64,000 nt of DNA, taken from contig JAIECF010000112.1 of the NCBI GenBank assembly GCA_029068655.1, positions 1 through 64,000 on the forward strand. Direction: 5' to 3'. Both the position numbers and the translations under genes were made by a program. This document shows positions 37,119-46,993 of the stretch, in pieces. Numbering within the stretch: the first letter of the stretch is position 1; each line of letters starts with the position of its first letter. Source of the DNA: Muribaculaceae bacterium. GTDB taxonomy: Bacteria > Bacteroidota > Bacteroidia > Bacteroidales > Muribaculaceae. Below the pieces are notes generated by a model. It worked only from the letters and a program-made list of their open reading frames with translations. It had not been told where the DNA came from and did not search any database.

Positions 37119-38342
37119 TTAAGACTCCATATCCTCATATTTCTGGAAAAGAAAATCATTATATGGAAATCTTTCCACGTGAATCTCTTTGGCCTTTTCG
37201 TAGAGAAGTTCCTTAAGCTGGTCGATATTGGTCTTGTCCTTGGCCGAGATGAAGACGCAGTTGTTGTTCATCTTAGCCATCCAGGTCTTCTTGAAGTCAT
37301 CGAGGCTCATGTTCTCGCGGGTGGCCGGAGTGAGATCATCCGGATCCTTCGGGGTATACTTGAAGGCGTCTATCTTGTTGAAGACAAGTATCTGCGGTTT
37401 CTGAGCAGCACCGCACACATCACTCAGTGTTTTGTCTACCACTTCGATCTGTTCCTCGAAATTAGGATGGCTTACGTCTACCACATGCATGAGAAGGTCT
37501 GCCTCGCGCACCTCGTCGAGGGTAGACTTGAAGGAATTGACAAGATGTGTAGGAAGCTTACGGATGAAACCCACGGTATCCGAGAGCAGGAATGGCAGAT
37601 TATCGATCGTCACTTTTCTGACAGTGGTGTCGAGGGTAGCGAAAAGTTTGTTTTCTGCGAAGACATCGCTCTTACTGAGGAGATTCATTATCGTTGACTT
37701 GCCGACGTTGGTATACCCTACGAGTGCGACGCGTGTCATGTTGCCGCGGTTCTTACGTTGGATACTTTTCTGCTTGTCTATGTCCTTGAGTTCCTCCTTA
37801 AGTCTGGATATCTTGTCAAGGATGATTCGTCGGTCAGTCTCTATCTGGGTCTCGCCAGGACCGCGCATACCTATACCGCCACGTTGCCTCTCGAGGTGTG
37901 TCCACATACGGGTGAGTCGTGGCAAAAGATACTGGTATTGAGCCAGCTCTACCTGAGTCCTTGCGGTAGCCGTTTGGGCGCGTTTGGCAAAGATATCAAG
38001 GATGAGGCTCGTCCGGTCGAGAATCTTGACCTTGAGTTCTTTTTCTATGTTGAGCACCTGTTTCGAAGAAAGATCGTCGTCGAAAATTACGAGACCTATC
38101 TCATTGTCTTCCACATATTTTCTGATCTCCTCGAGTTTGCCGGTGCCGACGTATGTTCGGGGATTCGGATAGTCGAGTTTCTGCACAAATCTCTTCTCCG
38201 GTTCAGCGCCTGCGGTTTTAGCGAGAAACTCGAGTTCGTCGAGATATTCATTGACCTTAGCCTCGTTCTGCTTCTGGGTGACGAGGCCTACAAGGACCGT
38301 CCTCTCGTTTTCTTCTTTGTTTATAATGTTATCTTCTATCAT
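37119..38342 (-). CDS. hflX: GTPase HflX
   Basis: RGGIGMRGPGETQIETDRR; GYTNVGKST; DTVGFIRKLPTHLVNSFKSTL. Confidence 0.96.
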   Translation of the reverse strand: MIEDNIINKEENERTVLVGLVTQKQNEAKVNEYLDELEFLAKTAGAEPEKRFVQKLDYPNPRTYVGTGKLEEIRKYVEDNEIGLVIFDDDLSSKQVLNIEKELKVKILDRTSLILDIFAKRAQTATARTQVELAQYQYLLPRLTRMWTHLERQRGGIGMRGPGETQIETDRRIILDKISRLKEELKDIDKQKSIQRKNRGNMTRVALVGYTNVGKSTIMNLLSKSDVFAENKLFATLDTTVRKVTIDNLPFLLSDTVGFIRKLPTHLVNSFKSTLDEVREADLLMHVVDVSHPNFEEQIEVVDKTLSDVCGAAQKPQILVFNKIDAFKYTPKDPDDLTPATRENMSLDDFKKTWMAKMNNNCVFISAKDKTNIDQLKELLYEKAKEIHVERFPYNDFLFQKYEDMES

Positions 38343-38444
38343 GAGGTCATATACTTGTATATATGATTAACGTTTCACGCCCCCCGCTGGTTGTGCGGAG
38401 GGCGTACCTATTTCTTAAATTGTAAAACGTACAACGTAAAACGC

Positions 38445-39905
38445 CTATCTCGCAAGACGAGCCAGAAGGTCGGTCAGAAATCTCCAGTATTCTTCTACAG
38501 ATGGAATGTAGGCCTTTTCGTTCGGGCTATGTATATCCTTAAGGGTCGGTCCGAAAGAGATCATGTCCATTCCAGGCATCTTTTCAAGGAATATTCCGCA
38601 CTCGAGGCCGGCGTGGAGCGCCTCTACCTTGGGCTCATATCCGAAGAGAGCCTTGAAGCTTTGTTCAGCTTTCTTCAGAAGCTCGCTGTCAGGGTTCGGA
38701 GCCCACCCAACACTGGGGTCGTTAGTGACTACAACGCAACCGATATTCTCATAGAGCGCGGTGATCCTATCGGTGATTTCTTCACGTTTGCTGTCGACAG
38801 AAGAGCGCTGATGAGTGGTGACTACAACTTTGTCGTCGCCCTCCTTATGAACGCTTGCGAGATTTGAAGAGGTCTCCACAAGTCCCGGGACTGCGAGGCT
38901 CATGCCTTGCACTCCGTTGGGCGTTCCGAATATAGTCGATATAAGGGGACTGACATATTCAGGAGCGATCATCTTCGTAGGCTTCTCGCGCATTGATACG
39001 TTGAAAGTGAAGCTCTCGCCTTCAGCGAGGCGGAGTTCGTCGTGGATGGTAGCGTTGTAAATTTCAGCCATTTTCTCAAAGGCCTCTTCATTGCCCGCAG
39101 GTATTCCCACAATGGCTTTAGCTTCGCGTGGAATGGCGTTTGGTAGGCCTCCTCCCTGGAAGTCGCTCAGCATCACTACGCCGAATTCGTCTTCTGTAAG
39201 CCAAAGGAAGCGGGCGAGAAGCTGGTTGGCGTTGCCGCGGCCGAGATGGATCTCCATTCCGGAGTGTCCTCCCTTGAGGTGGTCAATATGCACTTCATAC
39301 CAATCGAAACCTTCAGGGGCTTCCATTTCCTCCATGGGATATGTGGCTATGGTGCACATTGAGCCTGCGCAGCCGATCACTATCATTCCATGTTCCTCTG
39401 AGTCGAGGTTGAGCAGAATGCGTCCGCTTATAAGGCTTGAGTCCAGGCCATTGGCGCCGGTAAGGCCCTGTTCTTCGTCGACTGTAAAGAGTGCCTCGAG
39501 AGGACCGTGTACAAGATCGGGGTCGATCATGGCAGCCATAGCCGATGCGCAACCTAATCCGTTATCTGCTCCGAGAGTAGTGCCTTCAGCCCTGACCCAA
39601 TCTCCTTCCACTACCGTCTTGATGGGATCCTTAAGGAAATCATGCTCTACATCGCCGCGCTTTTCGGCTACCATGTCTTGATGTCCCTGAAGCACTACCG
39701 TGGGAGCGTTCTCATATCCTGGAGTAGCCGGGCAATACATCACTACGTTTCCCACCTCGTCGGTTGCATACCTGAGACCATGCTTTTCAGCCCAGCCTAC
39801 AAGGAAATCCTTCATCTTGTCAAGATGATGGGTGGGACGTGGTATCTTGGTTATCTCATCGAAGCATTCCCATACGAGCTTCGGCTTAAGATCTGTTATC
39901 TTCAT
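38445..39905 (-). CDS. pepD: Aminoacyl-histidine dipeptidase (PepD), copy 1
   Basis: VVLQGHQDMVAEK, LGADNGLGCA, DEEQGLTGANGL. Confidence 0.92.
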   Translation of the reverse strand: MKITDLKPKLVWECFDEITKIPRPTHHLDKMKDFLVGWAEKHGLRYATDEVGNVVMYCPATPGYENAPTVVLQGHQDMVAEKRGDVEHDFLKDPIKTVVEGDWVRAEGTTLGADNGLGCASAMAAMIDPDLVHGPLEALFTVDEEQGLTGANGLDSSLISGRILLNLDSEEHGMIVIGCAGSMCTIATYPMEEMEAPEGFDWYEVHIDHLKGGHSGMEIHLGRGNANQLLARFLWLTEDEFGVVMLSDFQGGGLPNAIPREAKAIVGIPAGNEEAFEKMAEIYNATIHDELRLAEGESFTFNVSMREKPTKMIAPEYVSPLISTIFGTPNGVQGMSLAVPGLVETSSNLASVHKEGDDKVVVTTHQRSSVDSKREEITDRITALYENIGCVVVTNDPSVGWAPNPDSELLKKAEQSFKALFGYEPKVEALHAGLECGIFLEKMPGMDMISFGPTLKDIHSPNEKAYIPSVEEYWRFLTDLLARLAR

Positions 39906-40699
39906 TTCTTATCAGTCTTTTTCTTTTGATTCTTATAGTTGGCATATTCTTTCGCCATTCGCGTATGATAACCGCGTTTTGCATATGATGGTCCGTTATA
40001 TTTCCGTGCAAATGCCGACCAGTCTTTTTTCTGAAGAGCCTCAAGCATACCTGCATTACGGATGAAGATCGCGAACATCTCAAGCTGGCTGAATTCCGAT
40101 TCGCATATCTTCTCCACCATTTCTTCTACACTCTTGCATCCGCAGAGTTTATAGTTGAAACCTCCGATCTGGAACATGCCCCAATATGTGCCCATGTCTG
40201 CAGCATCAGCATTGATCTTACGCGCATTTGTCAGCGCGGTCCATTCCTTCAAAGCGTATCCGCTCAGGCCTGACGGAACTTTCGCATCTTTCATCTTGCG
40301 CCCTTTGGCCTTGCTTTTGTATTTGTTGAATAGCGACTGCACATAGTTTGCTACCGGCACTCCCGGAGCCCAGAATCCCTGAAGTTTTGGTCCCGCTTCT
40401 ATCTTTACGACAGCCTTTATGGCCGCGACCTCTACACCGAGTTGATCGGCGACGATCTGGAAATCCTCTTCCGTCAGGGTGTCGTATCTTACCTTCTCAT
40501 CCTCCTTAGGCATATCCGTAAGCACCAGAGATACAAGTTCGGCCACGTCGTCTTCTGATGCGACGGACGACGCTTCCGCAGAGGAAGACACGTCCTGGAT
40601 GCCTGATGCCATAGCGCCGGCTTTCGATTGAGGCGTCTCCGCATTGATTGCGGAGACGCTCAGTAGGGTTGCAAGGGCGAAAAGAAGCGGCCGCTTCAT
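39902..40699 (-). CDS. N-acetylmuramidase-like cell-wall hydrolase, secreted
   Basis: ADQLGVEVAAIKAVVKIEAG; MGTYWGMFQIGGFNYKLCG; FARKYNGPSYAKRGYHTRMA. Confidence 0.8.
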   Translation of the reverse strand: MKRPLLFALATLLSVSAINAETPQSKAGAMASGIQDVSSSAEASSVASEDDVAELVSLVLTDMPKEDEKVRYDTLTEEDFQIVADQLGVEVAAIKAVVKIEAGPKLQGFWAPGVPVANYVQSLFNKYKSKAKGRKMKDAKVPSGLSGYALKEWTALTNARKINADAADMGTYWGMFQIGGFNYKLCGCKSVEEMVEKICESEFSQLEMFAIFIRNAGMLEALQKKDWSAFARKYNGPSYAKRGYHTRMAKEYANYKNQKKKTDKK

Positions 40700-42153
40700 G
40701 ATTTCGCCACTTTTTCGAGTGTAAGGCAGAGATGACGCCAGAATTTTTCTACGGTAGGAATGAGCAGCTGCTCGTCAGGTGAGTGTACGCCCGTCATTGT
40801 CGGACCGAAGCTTACCATGTCGAGGTGAGGATATTTATCAAGGAAAAGTCCGCATTCAAGTCCGGCGTGAATAGCCTTAATGGCAGGTTTGACGCCGAAG
40901 AGTTCTTCGTAAGCTTCTGCCGATAGCTTCATGATGGGTGAGTTCATATTTGGAGCCCATCCGGGATATCCGTCTGAATGGTCTACCTTGGCTCCTGCTA
41001 ATTGGAAATGAGCCTCTACCTGGCCTGCGATATCGTATTTGCGGCTTTCCACGCTGGAACGTTGCGAAGTGGTCACCTTAATCTTGTCGTCACCTTCCAT
41101 CTTCACAGCTGCGAGGTTGGTGGATGTCTCTACCAATCCCTCGATGTCACGGCTCATCGAGATCACTCCATGAGGTGCGCTGTAGAGGGCCCTTACAAGA
41201 GCAAGCGAAGTAGTCTGGTCTATGCTGTATTCCGGTTTTGCAGCATCTTCTATCTTGATGCATACGCTTGGCTCGATTCCCGCATATTCCTTTACGATTT
41301 CAAGCGAATAAGTCTCAAGAGCAGTCTTTACGTCATCTGCGAGCTTTGTTTCGACTCCGAATACGGCGTGAGCCTCGCGCGGTATGGCGTTACGAAGGTT
41401 GCCGCCGTCAAACTCCACGAGTTCGATGTTCCATTTCTGTGAGCAGTTCCAGAGGAAACGCGCTACGAGTTTATTGGCATTGGCTCGCCCGAGGTGAATG
41501 TCGCCGCCTGAGTGGCCGCCAAGGAGTCCGCTGACGCTGACTTTCAAATATGAGAAATGATCCGGGGCGAGGGAGCGTTTGTAGTCGAACCAAGCTGTAG
41601 TGTCGATGCCTCCTGCACATCCTACGAAAATCTCTCCGTCATCTTCAGAGTCGAGATTGATCAGGATGTTGCCTCCGAGCATGTCTTCTCCGAGATTCTG
41701 GGCTCCTTCCAGGCCTATCTCTTCGTTGACGGTAAAGAGAGCCTCTACCGGACCGTGTTTCAGTGATGGATCGATCATTACTGCCATGGCTGCCGCAATA
41801 CCGATGCCGTTATCTGCCCCAAGTGTAGTGCCGCGTGCCTTTACCCAGTCTCCGTCGATATATGTGTCGATGGGATCTTTAAGGAAATCATGCTCTACGT
41901 CGCCGTTCTTTTCCGCTACCATGTCCATATGGGCCTGCAGTATGACAGTAGGAGCGTTCTCCAGTCCCGGGGTAGCGTCCTTATGCATAAGCACGTTGCC
42001 GCATTCGTCGGTCTTCACTGCTACACCATGTTTCTTTGCGAAATCGATGAGGAACTCTCTGATCTGCTCTTCATGGCAGGAGGGACGCGGAACCTTGGTG
42101 ACTTCGTCGAAGCACTTCCAGATTAGTTCCGGCTTAAGGTCTTTTACTTCCAT
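40696..42153 (-). CDS. pepD: Aminoacyl-histidine dipeptidase (PepD), copy 2
   Basis: VILQAHMDMVAEKNGDVEHDFLKDPI; start set to ATG 42153 because a promoter overlaps the listed 42219 start. Confidence 0.9.
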   Translation of the reverse strand: MEVKDLKPELIWKCFDEVTKVPRPSCHEEQIREFLIDFAKKHGVAVKTDECGNVLMHKDATPGLENAPTVILQAHMDMVAEKNGDVEHDFLKDPIDTYIDGDWVKARGTTLGADNGIGIAAAMAVMIDPSLKHGPVEALFTVNEEIGLEGAQNLGEDMLGGNILINLDSEDDGEIFVGCAGGIDTTAWFDYKRSLAPDHFSYLKVSVSGLLGGHSGGDIHLGRANANKLVARFLWNCSQKWNIELVEFDGGNLRNAIPREAHAVFGVETKLADDVKTALETYSLEIVKEYAGIEPSVCIKIEDAAKPEYSIDQTTSLALVRALYSAPHGVISMSRDIEGLVETSTNLAAVKMEGDDKIKVTTSQRSSVESRKYDIAGQVEAHFQLAGAKVDHSDGYPGWAPNMNSPIMKLSAEAYEELFGVKPAIKAIHAGLECGLFLDKYPHLDMVSFGPTMTGVHSPDEQLLIPTVEKFWRHLCLTLEKVAKS

Positions 42154-42216
42154 TTTCTTTTTGGGTTTTATGATGTTTATATTAGTTTTTAAGGGTAGGT
42201 GGTCGGTTTCAGACTC

Positions 42217-42248
42217 CAAAGATATGAATTTTATTTCATTTTAACAAA
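42217..42248 (-). promoter_or_regulatory. Promoter of the pepD2-muramidase-pepD1 operon
   Basis: Minus strand TTTG-N20-TATCTTTG. Confidence 0.55.
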
Positions 42249-42367
42249 TCTTTTATATTTCTTATCGCTCCAATCACGATTTTTTATTAATTTTGCATTC
42301 GGATAGCGCCCTCTCTCGGATAGGACGCTTATAGCTACATAGTATCATCAAACACAAAAGCGATATA

Positions 42368-42967
42368 ATGAAGAAAAAACTTTACACTGTCCTCGGCATT
42401 GCACTTGCACTTGCCACCGGAAGCGGAATAGCTTCCTGCGGCGGCTCGAATGACGAGACAGCGGCTCCCGCCAAGAAGGTGGCTGTAGCCGACAGCGTGG
42501 CGCTTCCAAACTACCGCTACGTCGACATGGACACACTGCTTACAAGGTATATCCTTGCGAAAGACTACAACGAGGAGATGATCCGTATGCAGAATAATCT
42601 CGAGGCAGAGACCAAGAAGCATCAGACTTCTCTCCAGTCGCTCGCTTCGCAGATTCAGAACAAGGTTCAGAACAATTCTTACCTCTCGCAGGAAAGCTTC
42701 GACACCGATCAGCAGAAACTCGCATCCATGCAGAGCAATGCAGAACGTTCGGTGGGTATGATGCAGCAGAAATATGCTGAGGCTGCTGCCAAAGCCAATC
42801 AGGCTGTCGCAGATTCAGTGACAGCTTTCATTGAGATGTATAATAAGAAGCATGGCTACGACGCCATCTTCAACAAGGCCGCGGCTCTCCACTTCAATCC
42901 CGCGCTTGACATCACTGATGAGATCGTAGAGGGTCTGAACGCCCGCTATAACAAGATTAAGAAATAA
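42368..42967 (+). CDS. OmpH/Skp-like periplasmic lipoprotein
   Basis: Lipobox-like IASCGG; YVDMDTLLTRYILAKDYNEEM, coiled coil. Confidence 0.8.
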   Translation: MKKKLYTVLGIALALATGSGIASCGGSNDETAAPAKKVAVADSVALPNYRYVDMDTLLTRYILAKDYNEEMIRMQNNLEAETKKHQTSLQSLASQIQNKVQNNSYLSQESFDTDQQKLASMQSNAERSVGMMQQKYAEAAAKANQAVADSVTAFIEMYNKKHGYDAIFNKAAALHFNPALDITDEIVEGLNARYNKIKK

Positions 42968-42976
42968 GCTGGGATT

Positions 42977-43306
42977 ATGACAAGACGCCTGCGCGTGCTC
43001 ATGACGGCTATGGCTTTTATGGCTTTAGCCTTAAGTCCTGCCTTTTGCGATGCCAAGGGGTGGGAGGCGGTGCGTGCCGACGTCTCGGGCCTTAACTCCG
43101 TGGCCCGCGACAACGACGTGGAGATACGTGTCTCTCCGGGGCATGTGGTAGTAGTGGCTTCTCAGTCTGTCCAGATAAAGGTGTTCACCATTCTCGGACA
43201 GGTGGTCAGCAGCGAGACGCTTCCGGCCGGTACGAGCAGGTTGCCGCTCTCTCACGGAGTATATATTGTGAAGGTGGGCGACCTTACATGTAAGATAGCC
43301 GTCTGA
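42977..43306 (+). CDS. Small secreted protein consisting mainly of a T9SS type A sorting-domain-like module
   Basis: Signal peptide then IKVFTILGQVVSSETLPAGTSRLPLSHGVYIVKVGDLTCKIAV. Confidence 0.6.
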   Translation: MTRRLRVLMTAMAFMALALSPAFCDAKGWEAVRADVSGLNSVARDNDVEIRVSPGHVVVVASQSVQIKVFTILGQVVSSETLPAGTSRLPLSHGVYIVKVGDLTCKIAV

Positions 43307-43361
43307 CGGGTATACACCCTCCTCCCATTAAACCTTCTAAACCCATTTACCTTAAACAAAA

Positions 43362-44384
43362 ATGGAAGCAATAGATTGGAAAAACCTTCCGTTCGGATAT
43401 GTTCCGACCAAATTCAACGTACGATGCACATTCAGCGACGGCAAGTGGGGGCCGATTGAGGTCTCTGATTCCGAATATATCCCTATGCACATGGCGGCCG
43501 CATGTCTTCACTATGGTCAGGAGTCTTTCGAAGGTCTCAAGGCTTTCCGTGGAGCCGACGGAAAGATTCGCGTGTTTCGCATGGATGAGAACGCCAAGCG
43601 TTTTATCCGTTCAGCCGAGGGCATCATGATGGAGCCACTTCCGGAAGAAATATTCTGTGAGATGGTCCGTAAGGTTGTCGCCCTCAACTCGGAGTTCGTT
43701 CCTCCTTACGGTACTGGCGCAAGTCTCTATATACGTCCTCTTGAGATCGGTATTTCACCCCAGGTTGGAGTGAAGCCTTCTAAAGACTATATGGTTGTGA
43801 TGTTCGTCACTCCTGTAGGACCATATTTCAAGACCGGTTTCAATCCCACCAAGGTCTGCCTGAGCCGCAACTATGACCGTGTCGCCCCTCTCGGCACCGG
43901 CGCTTTCAAGATAGGCGGTAACTATGCGGCTTCTCTAAAAGCCGGCGAGATCGCTCACAATCTTGGCTATTCAGTGATGTTATATCTTGATCCTAAGGAA
44001 AAGAAATACCTTGATGAGTGCGGAGCTGCTAACTTTTTTGGTATCCGTGGCAACAGCTATATCACACCCGCATCTGATTCGATTCTTCCCTCCATCACCA
44101 ATAAGAGTATCTGTCAGCTTGCCGAAGACCTCGGCATGACTGTAGAGCGCCGTCACATACCTGTCGAGGAACTGGAGACTTTCGATGAGGTTGGTGCATG
44201 TGGCACTGCCGCTGTGATTTCTCCCGTAGGAGTGATCGACGATATCGATACCGGTAAGAGCTATACATATGGTGACGGCACTCCCGGCGAAAAGTCGACC
44301 ATGCTCTATAATAAGTTGCGGGGAATCCAGCTTGGAGAGGAACCCGATACTCACGGCTGGGTAGAGATCATCGAGGAAAACTAA
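43362..44384 (+). CDS. ilvE: Branched-chain amino acid aminotransferase
   Basis: HYGQESFEGLKAFRGADGKIRVFR; YIRPL; FKIGGNYAASL; LDECGAANFFGI. Confidence 0.96.
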   Translation: MEAIDWKNLPFGYVPTKFNVRCTFSDGKWGPIEVSDSEYIPMHMAAACLHYGQESFEGLKAFRGADGKIRVFRMDENAKRFIRSAEGIMMEPLPEEIFCEMVRKVVALNSEFVPPYGTGASLYIRPLEIGISPQVGVKPSKDYMVVMFVTPVGPYFKTGFNPTKVCLSRNYDRVAPLGTGAFKIGGNYAASLKAGEIAHNLGYSVMLYLDPKEKKYLDECGAANFFGIRGNSYITPASDSILPSITNKSICQLAEDLGMTVERRHIPVEELETFDEVGACGTAAVISPVGVIDDIDTGKSYTYGDGTPGEKSTMLYNKLRGIQLGEEPDTHGWVEIIEEN

Positions 44385-44386
44385 TT

Positions 44387-44929
44387 ATGTATTACGAGAA
44401 TATCCTGAATAAATACTACGAGGAGGGCTCTGCCCTCCTCGATTTGCTTTTGACCCACTCCGAGATGGTGGCGCGTAAGGCGCTCGCTGTCGCCGATGCC
44501 GCTCGTCTCGATGTGGACCGTGACTTTGTCTATAATGCCGCTATGCTTCACGACATCGGCATATTCCACTGCGACGCTCCCGGCATATACTGTCATGGCA
44601 CTGAACCTTACATACGTCACGGAATCATTGGGGCCGAGCTCATGCGTCAGGAAGGAATGGAAAAGTATGCGCGGATATGCGAACGCCATACAGGCTCAGG
44701 ACTCACCGCTAAAGAAATAGCGGAAACGGGGATGCCGCTTCCGCCAATGGATTTTCTTCCTGAGACTTTGGAGGAGAAACTGATATGCTACGCTGACAAG
44801 TTCTTCAGCAAGTCGGGCGATCCGAAGGAGGAGAAGTCTCTGGAGCGTGTCCGGAGGTCTATGCTTAAGTTCGGTAATGACTCCCTTGCCCGCTTTGAGG
44901 CCCTTCATTCCCTTCTCTCAACCCCTTAA
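44387..44929 (+). CDS. HD-domain phosphohydrolase
   Basis: HSEMVARKALAVAD; AAMLHDIGIFHC; ICERHTGSGLTAKEI. Confidence 0.9.
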   Translation: MYYENILNKYYEEGSALLDLLLTHSEMVARKALAVADAARLDVDRDFVYNAAMLHDIGIFHCDAPGIYCHGTEPYIRHGIIGAELMRQEGMEKYARICERHTGSGLTAKEIAETGMPLPPMDFLPETLEEKLICYADKFFSKSGDPKEEKSLERVRRSMLKFGNDSLARFEALHSLLSTP

Positions 44930-44978
44930 CCCTTAACTCTTAACTCTTAACCCTTAACCCTTAACCCTTAACTCTTAA
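44923..44978. repeat. Heptanucleotide tandem array (CYCTTAA)x8
   Basis: CCCTTAA CCCTTAA CTCTTAA CTCTTAA CCCTTAA CCCTTAA CCCTTAA CTCTTAA, between convergent genes. Confidence 0.95.
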
Positions 44979-45610
44979 CCCTTTTCATGAAATTCGCACC
45001 AGTCGGCTATCACGCATTCTCCGCATTTCGGATTTCGTGCCGTGCAGACGTAGCGTCCGTGAAGTATCAGCCAGTGGTGGGCCTTGGCAAGCTTATCCTC
45101 CGGAATGTTCTTGACAAGTTCCTTTTCTGTTGCTAAGGGAGATGGAGAGTCTTTTGTGAAACCGATGCGGTTACATACTCGAAATACATGTGTGTCTACG
45201 GCCATTGCTGCTTTTCCCCATACTACTGCGAGCATTACATTAGCAGTCTTGCGTCCTACTCCGGGGAGCTTCATGAGATTGTCGATATCCTGAGGCATTT
45301 CCGAATTGAATTCTTCTACAAGCATGCGCGCTGCCTTCAGAAGGTGGCGTGTTTTATTGTTGGGGAAAGTGACACTTTTGATGAACGGAAAAACCTCTTC
45401 CTCTGTCGCCGCAGCGAGTGATTCAGGATCCGGATAAGCCTCGAAAAGAGCGGGTGTGACCATGTTGACGCGTTTGTCAGTGCATTGCGCCGACAGTATC
45501 ACAGCCAGTAGCAGATGAAACGGAGTGTCATAATTCAATTCCGTCTTCGGTTCTGGCATAATCTCCTCGAAAGTGGAGATTATCCGTTCGTATCGTTCTT
45601 TTTTGCGCAT
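44975..45610 (-). CDS. nth: Endonuclease III
   Basis: LSAQCTDKRVN; LPGVGRKTANVML; CTARNPKCGECVIADWC Fe-S cluster. Confidence 0.96.
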   Translation of the reverse strand: MRKKERYERIISTFEEIMPEPKTELNYDTPFHLLLAVILSAQCTDKRVNMVTPALFEAYPDPESLAAATEEEVFPFIKSVTFPNNKTRHLLKAARMLVEEFNSEMPQDIDNLMKLPGVGRKTANVMLAVVWGKAAMAVDTHVFRVCNRIGFTKDSPSPLATEKELVKNIPEDKLAKAHHWLILHGRYVCTARNPKCGECVIADWCEFHEKG

Positions 45611-45631
45611 GTAATTCTTAAGCGTCTGAGA

Positions 45632-45665
45632 AGATTATGAATTATGCATTATGAATTATGCATTG
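45632..45665. repeat. ATTATGCATTATGAATT family repeat
   Basis: AAGATTATGAATTATGCATTATGAATTATGCATT. Confidence 0.85.
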
Positions 45666-45668
45666 TAT

Positions 45669-46697
45669 TCAGTGCGCTGCCACAAATTCGTCGAGAAATC
45701 TCACATCGTTCTCGCTGAAGAGGCGAAGGTCCTTGACGAGGTATTTCAGGTTAGCTATTCTCTCTACGCCCATGCCGAAAGCATAGCCGGAGTAGATTTC
45801 AGGATCTATGCCGCAAGCCTTTAACACATTGGGATCCACCATGCCGCAGCCGAGGATTTCAACCCAGCCGGTGCCCTTGCACATAGCGCAACCCTTACCC
45901 CCGCATATGCCGCAGCTGATATCCATTTCGGCACTCGGCTCTGTAAATGGGAAGTAACTCGGGCGGAGACGAATTCGTGTCTCCGGGCCGAACATCTGCT
46001 GTGCGAATTCGAGGAGCACCTGTTTAAGGTCGGCGAAGCTAACGTTCTTATCGATGTAGAGGCCTTCCACCTGATGGAAGAAGCAGTGGGCGCGTGCCGA
46101 TATGGCCTCGTTGCGGTATACGCGGCCTGGGCATACAATTCGGATAGGAGGCTGGGTATGCTCCATGGTACGGGTCTGTACGCTCGAGGTGTGGGTGCGG
46201 AGAAGGATATCGTCTTTGCCGTCGCGCTGGATGAAGAATGTATCCTGCATGTCGCGTGCAGGGTGGTCAGCGGGGAAGTTGAGCGAGCTGAACACGTGCC
46301 AGTCATCTTCGATCTCGGGACCTTCGGCGATGGTGAATCCCATATTGCCGAAGATACTGATGATCTCGTTCTTGACGAGCGAGAGTGGATGACGGGTGCC
46401 GAGTGGGAGGGGAGTCGCGGTCCGGGTAAGGTCGATATTGCCTTTTTCTTTGTCTGCGTTGTCGGCAAGAGCCTCCTTAAGAGCTGTAAGTTTCTCTGTC
46501 GCGATGGTCTTGAGTTCGTTCAGTTTCTGGCCCAGTTCACGTTTCTGTTCTGCTGGCACTGTGCGGAAATCATTCATCAGCGCGGAGATTTCACCCTTCT
46601 TGCTGAGGTATTTGATGCGGAGCTGCTCCACAGCTTCAGCTGTCGTGGCTTGAAGCGCGGAAATCTCGGCTTTGAGTTGTTCTATTTTGGAAATCAT
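45669..46697 (-). CDS. pheS: Phenylalanyl-tRNA synthetase alpha subunit
   Basis: HPLSLVKNEIISIFGNMGFTIAEGPEIEDDWHVFSSLNFPADHPARDMQDTF; start set to ATG 46697 (MISKIEQL). Confidence 0.96.
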   Translation of the reverse strand: MISKIEQLKAEISALQATTAEAVEQLRIKYLSKKGEISALMNDFRTVPAEQKRELGQKLNELKTIATEKLTALKEALADNADKEKGNIDLTRTATPLPLGTRHPLSLVKNEIISIFGNMGFTIAEGPEIEDDWHVFSSLNFPADHPARDMQDTFFIQRDGKDDILLRTHTSSVQTRTMEHTQPPIRIVCPGRVYRNEAISARAHCFFHQVEGLYIDKNVSFADLKQVLLEFAQQMFGPETRIRLRPSYFPFTEPSAEMDISCGICGGKGCAMCKGTGWVEILGCGMVDPNVLKACGIDPEIYSGYAFGMGVERIANLKYLVKDLRLFSENDVRFLDEFVAAH

Positions 46698-46731
46698 GAC
46701 GATTGTAATGATGTTTTGAAGTTTCAATCGG

Positions 46732-46762
46732 CAAAGATACAAAAAAATCTCCACATACCAAA
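46732..46762 (-). promoter_or_regulatory. Promoter of pheS
   Basis: Minus strand TTTG-N19-TATCTTTG matches the Bacteroidetes consensus exactly. Confidence 0.7.
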
Positions 46763-46993
46763 ATCAAAAATTTGCCTTATCCAAAAGCCTGATTATGGTT
46801 GCCTCGTCAGTTATTATTGGTAACACTTAGGTCGCGATGTGGCAAAATGCAAAACGCAACATTTTTTTCAGGGGATAATGTGGAAGATTCAAAAAAAAAA
46901 TGTAATTTTGCATATGGATTCCCGACTATTTGCCGAATGCGCGGGAGTTATATCCTTAAATGTCTAATCTACATAGAGCTAATCTAATTAGAA

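Noticed and set aside
40696-42219. Upstream start at 42219 for pepD copy 2
   Set aside because: The predicted -7 element (42217-42224) overlaps it; MEVKDLKPELIWKCF at 42153 aligns with copy 1 (MKITDLKPKLVWECF)
44923-44978. True telomeric or linear-replicon end sequence
   Set aside because: Internal to a collinear gene region and only 56 bp; treated as an intergenic tandem repeat
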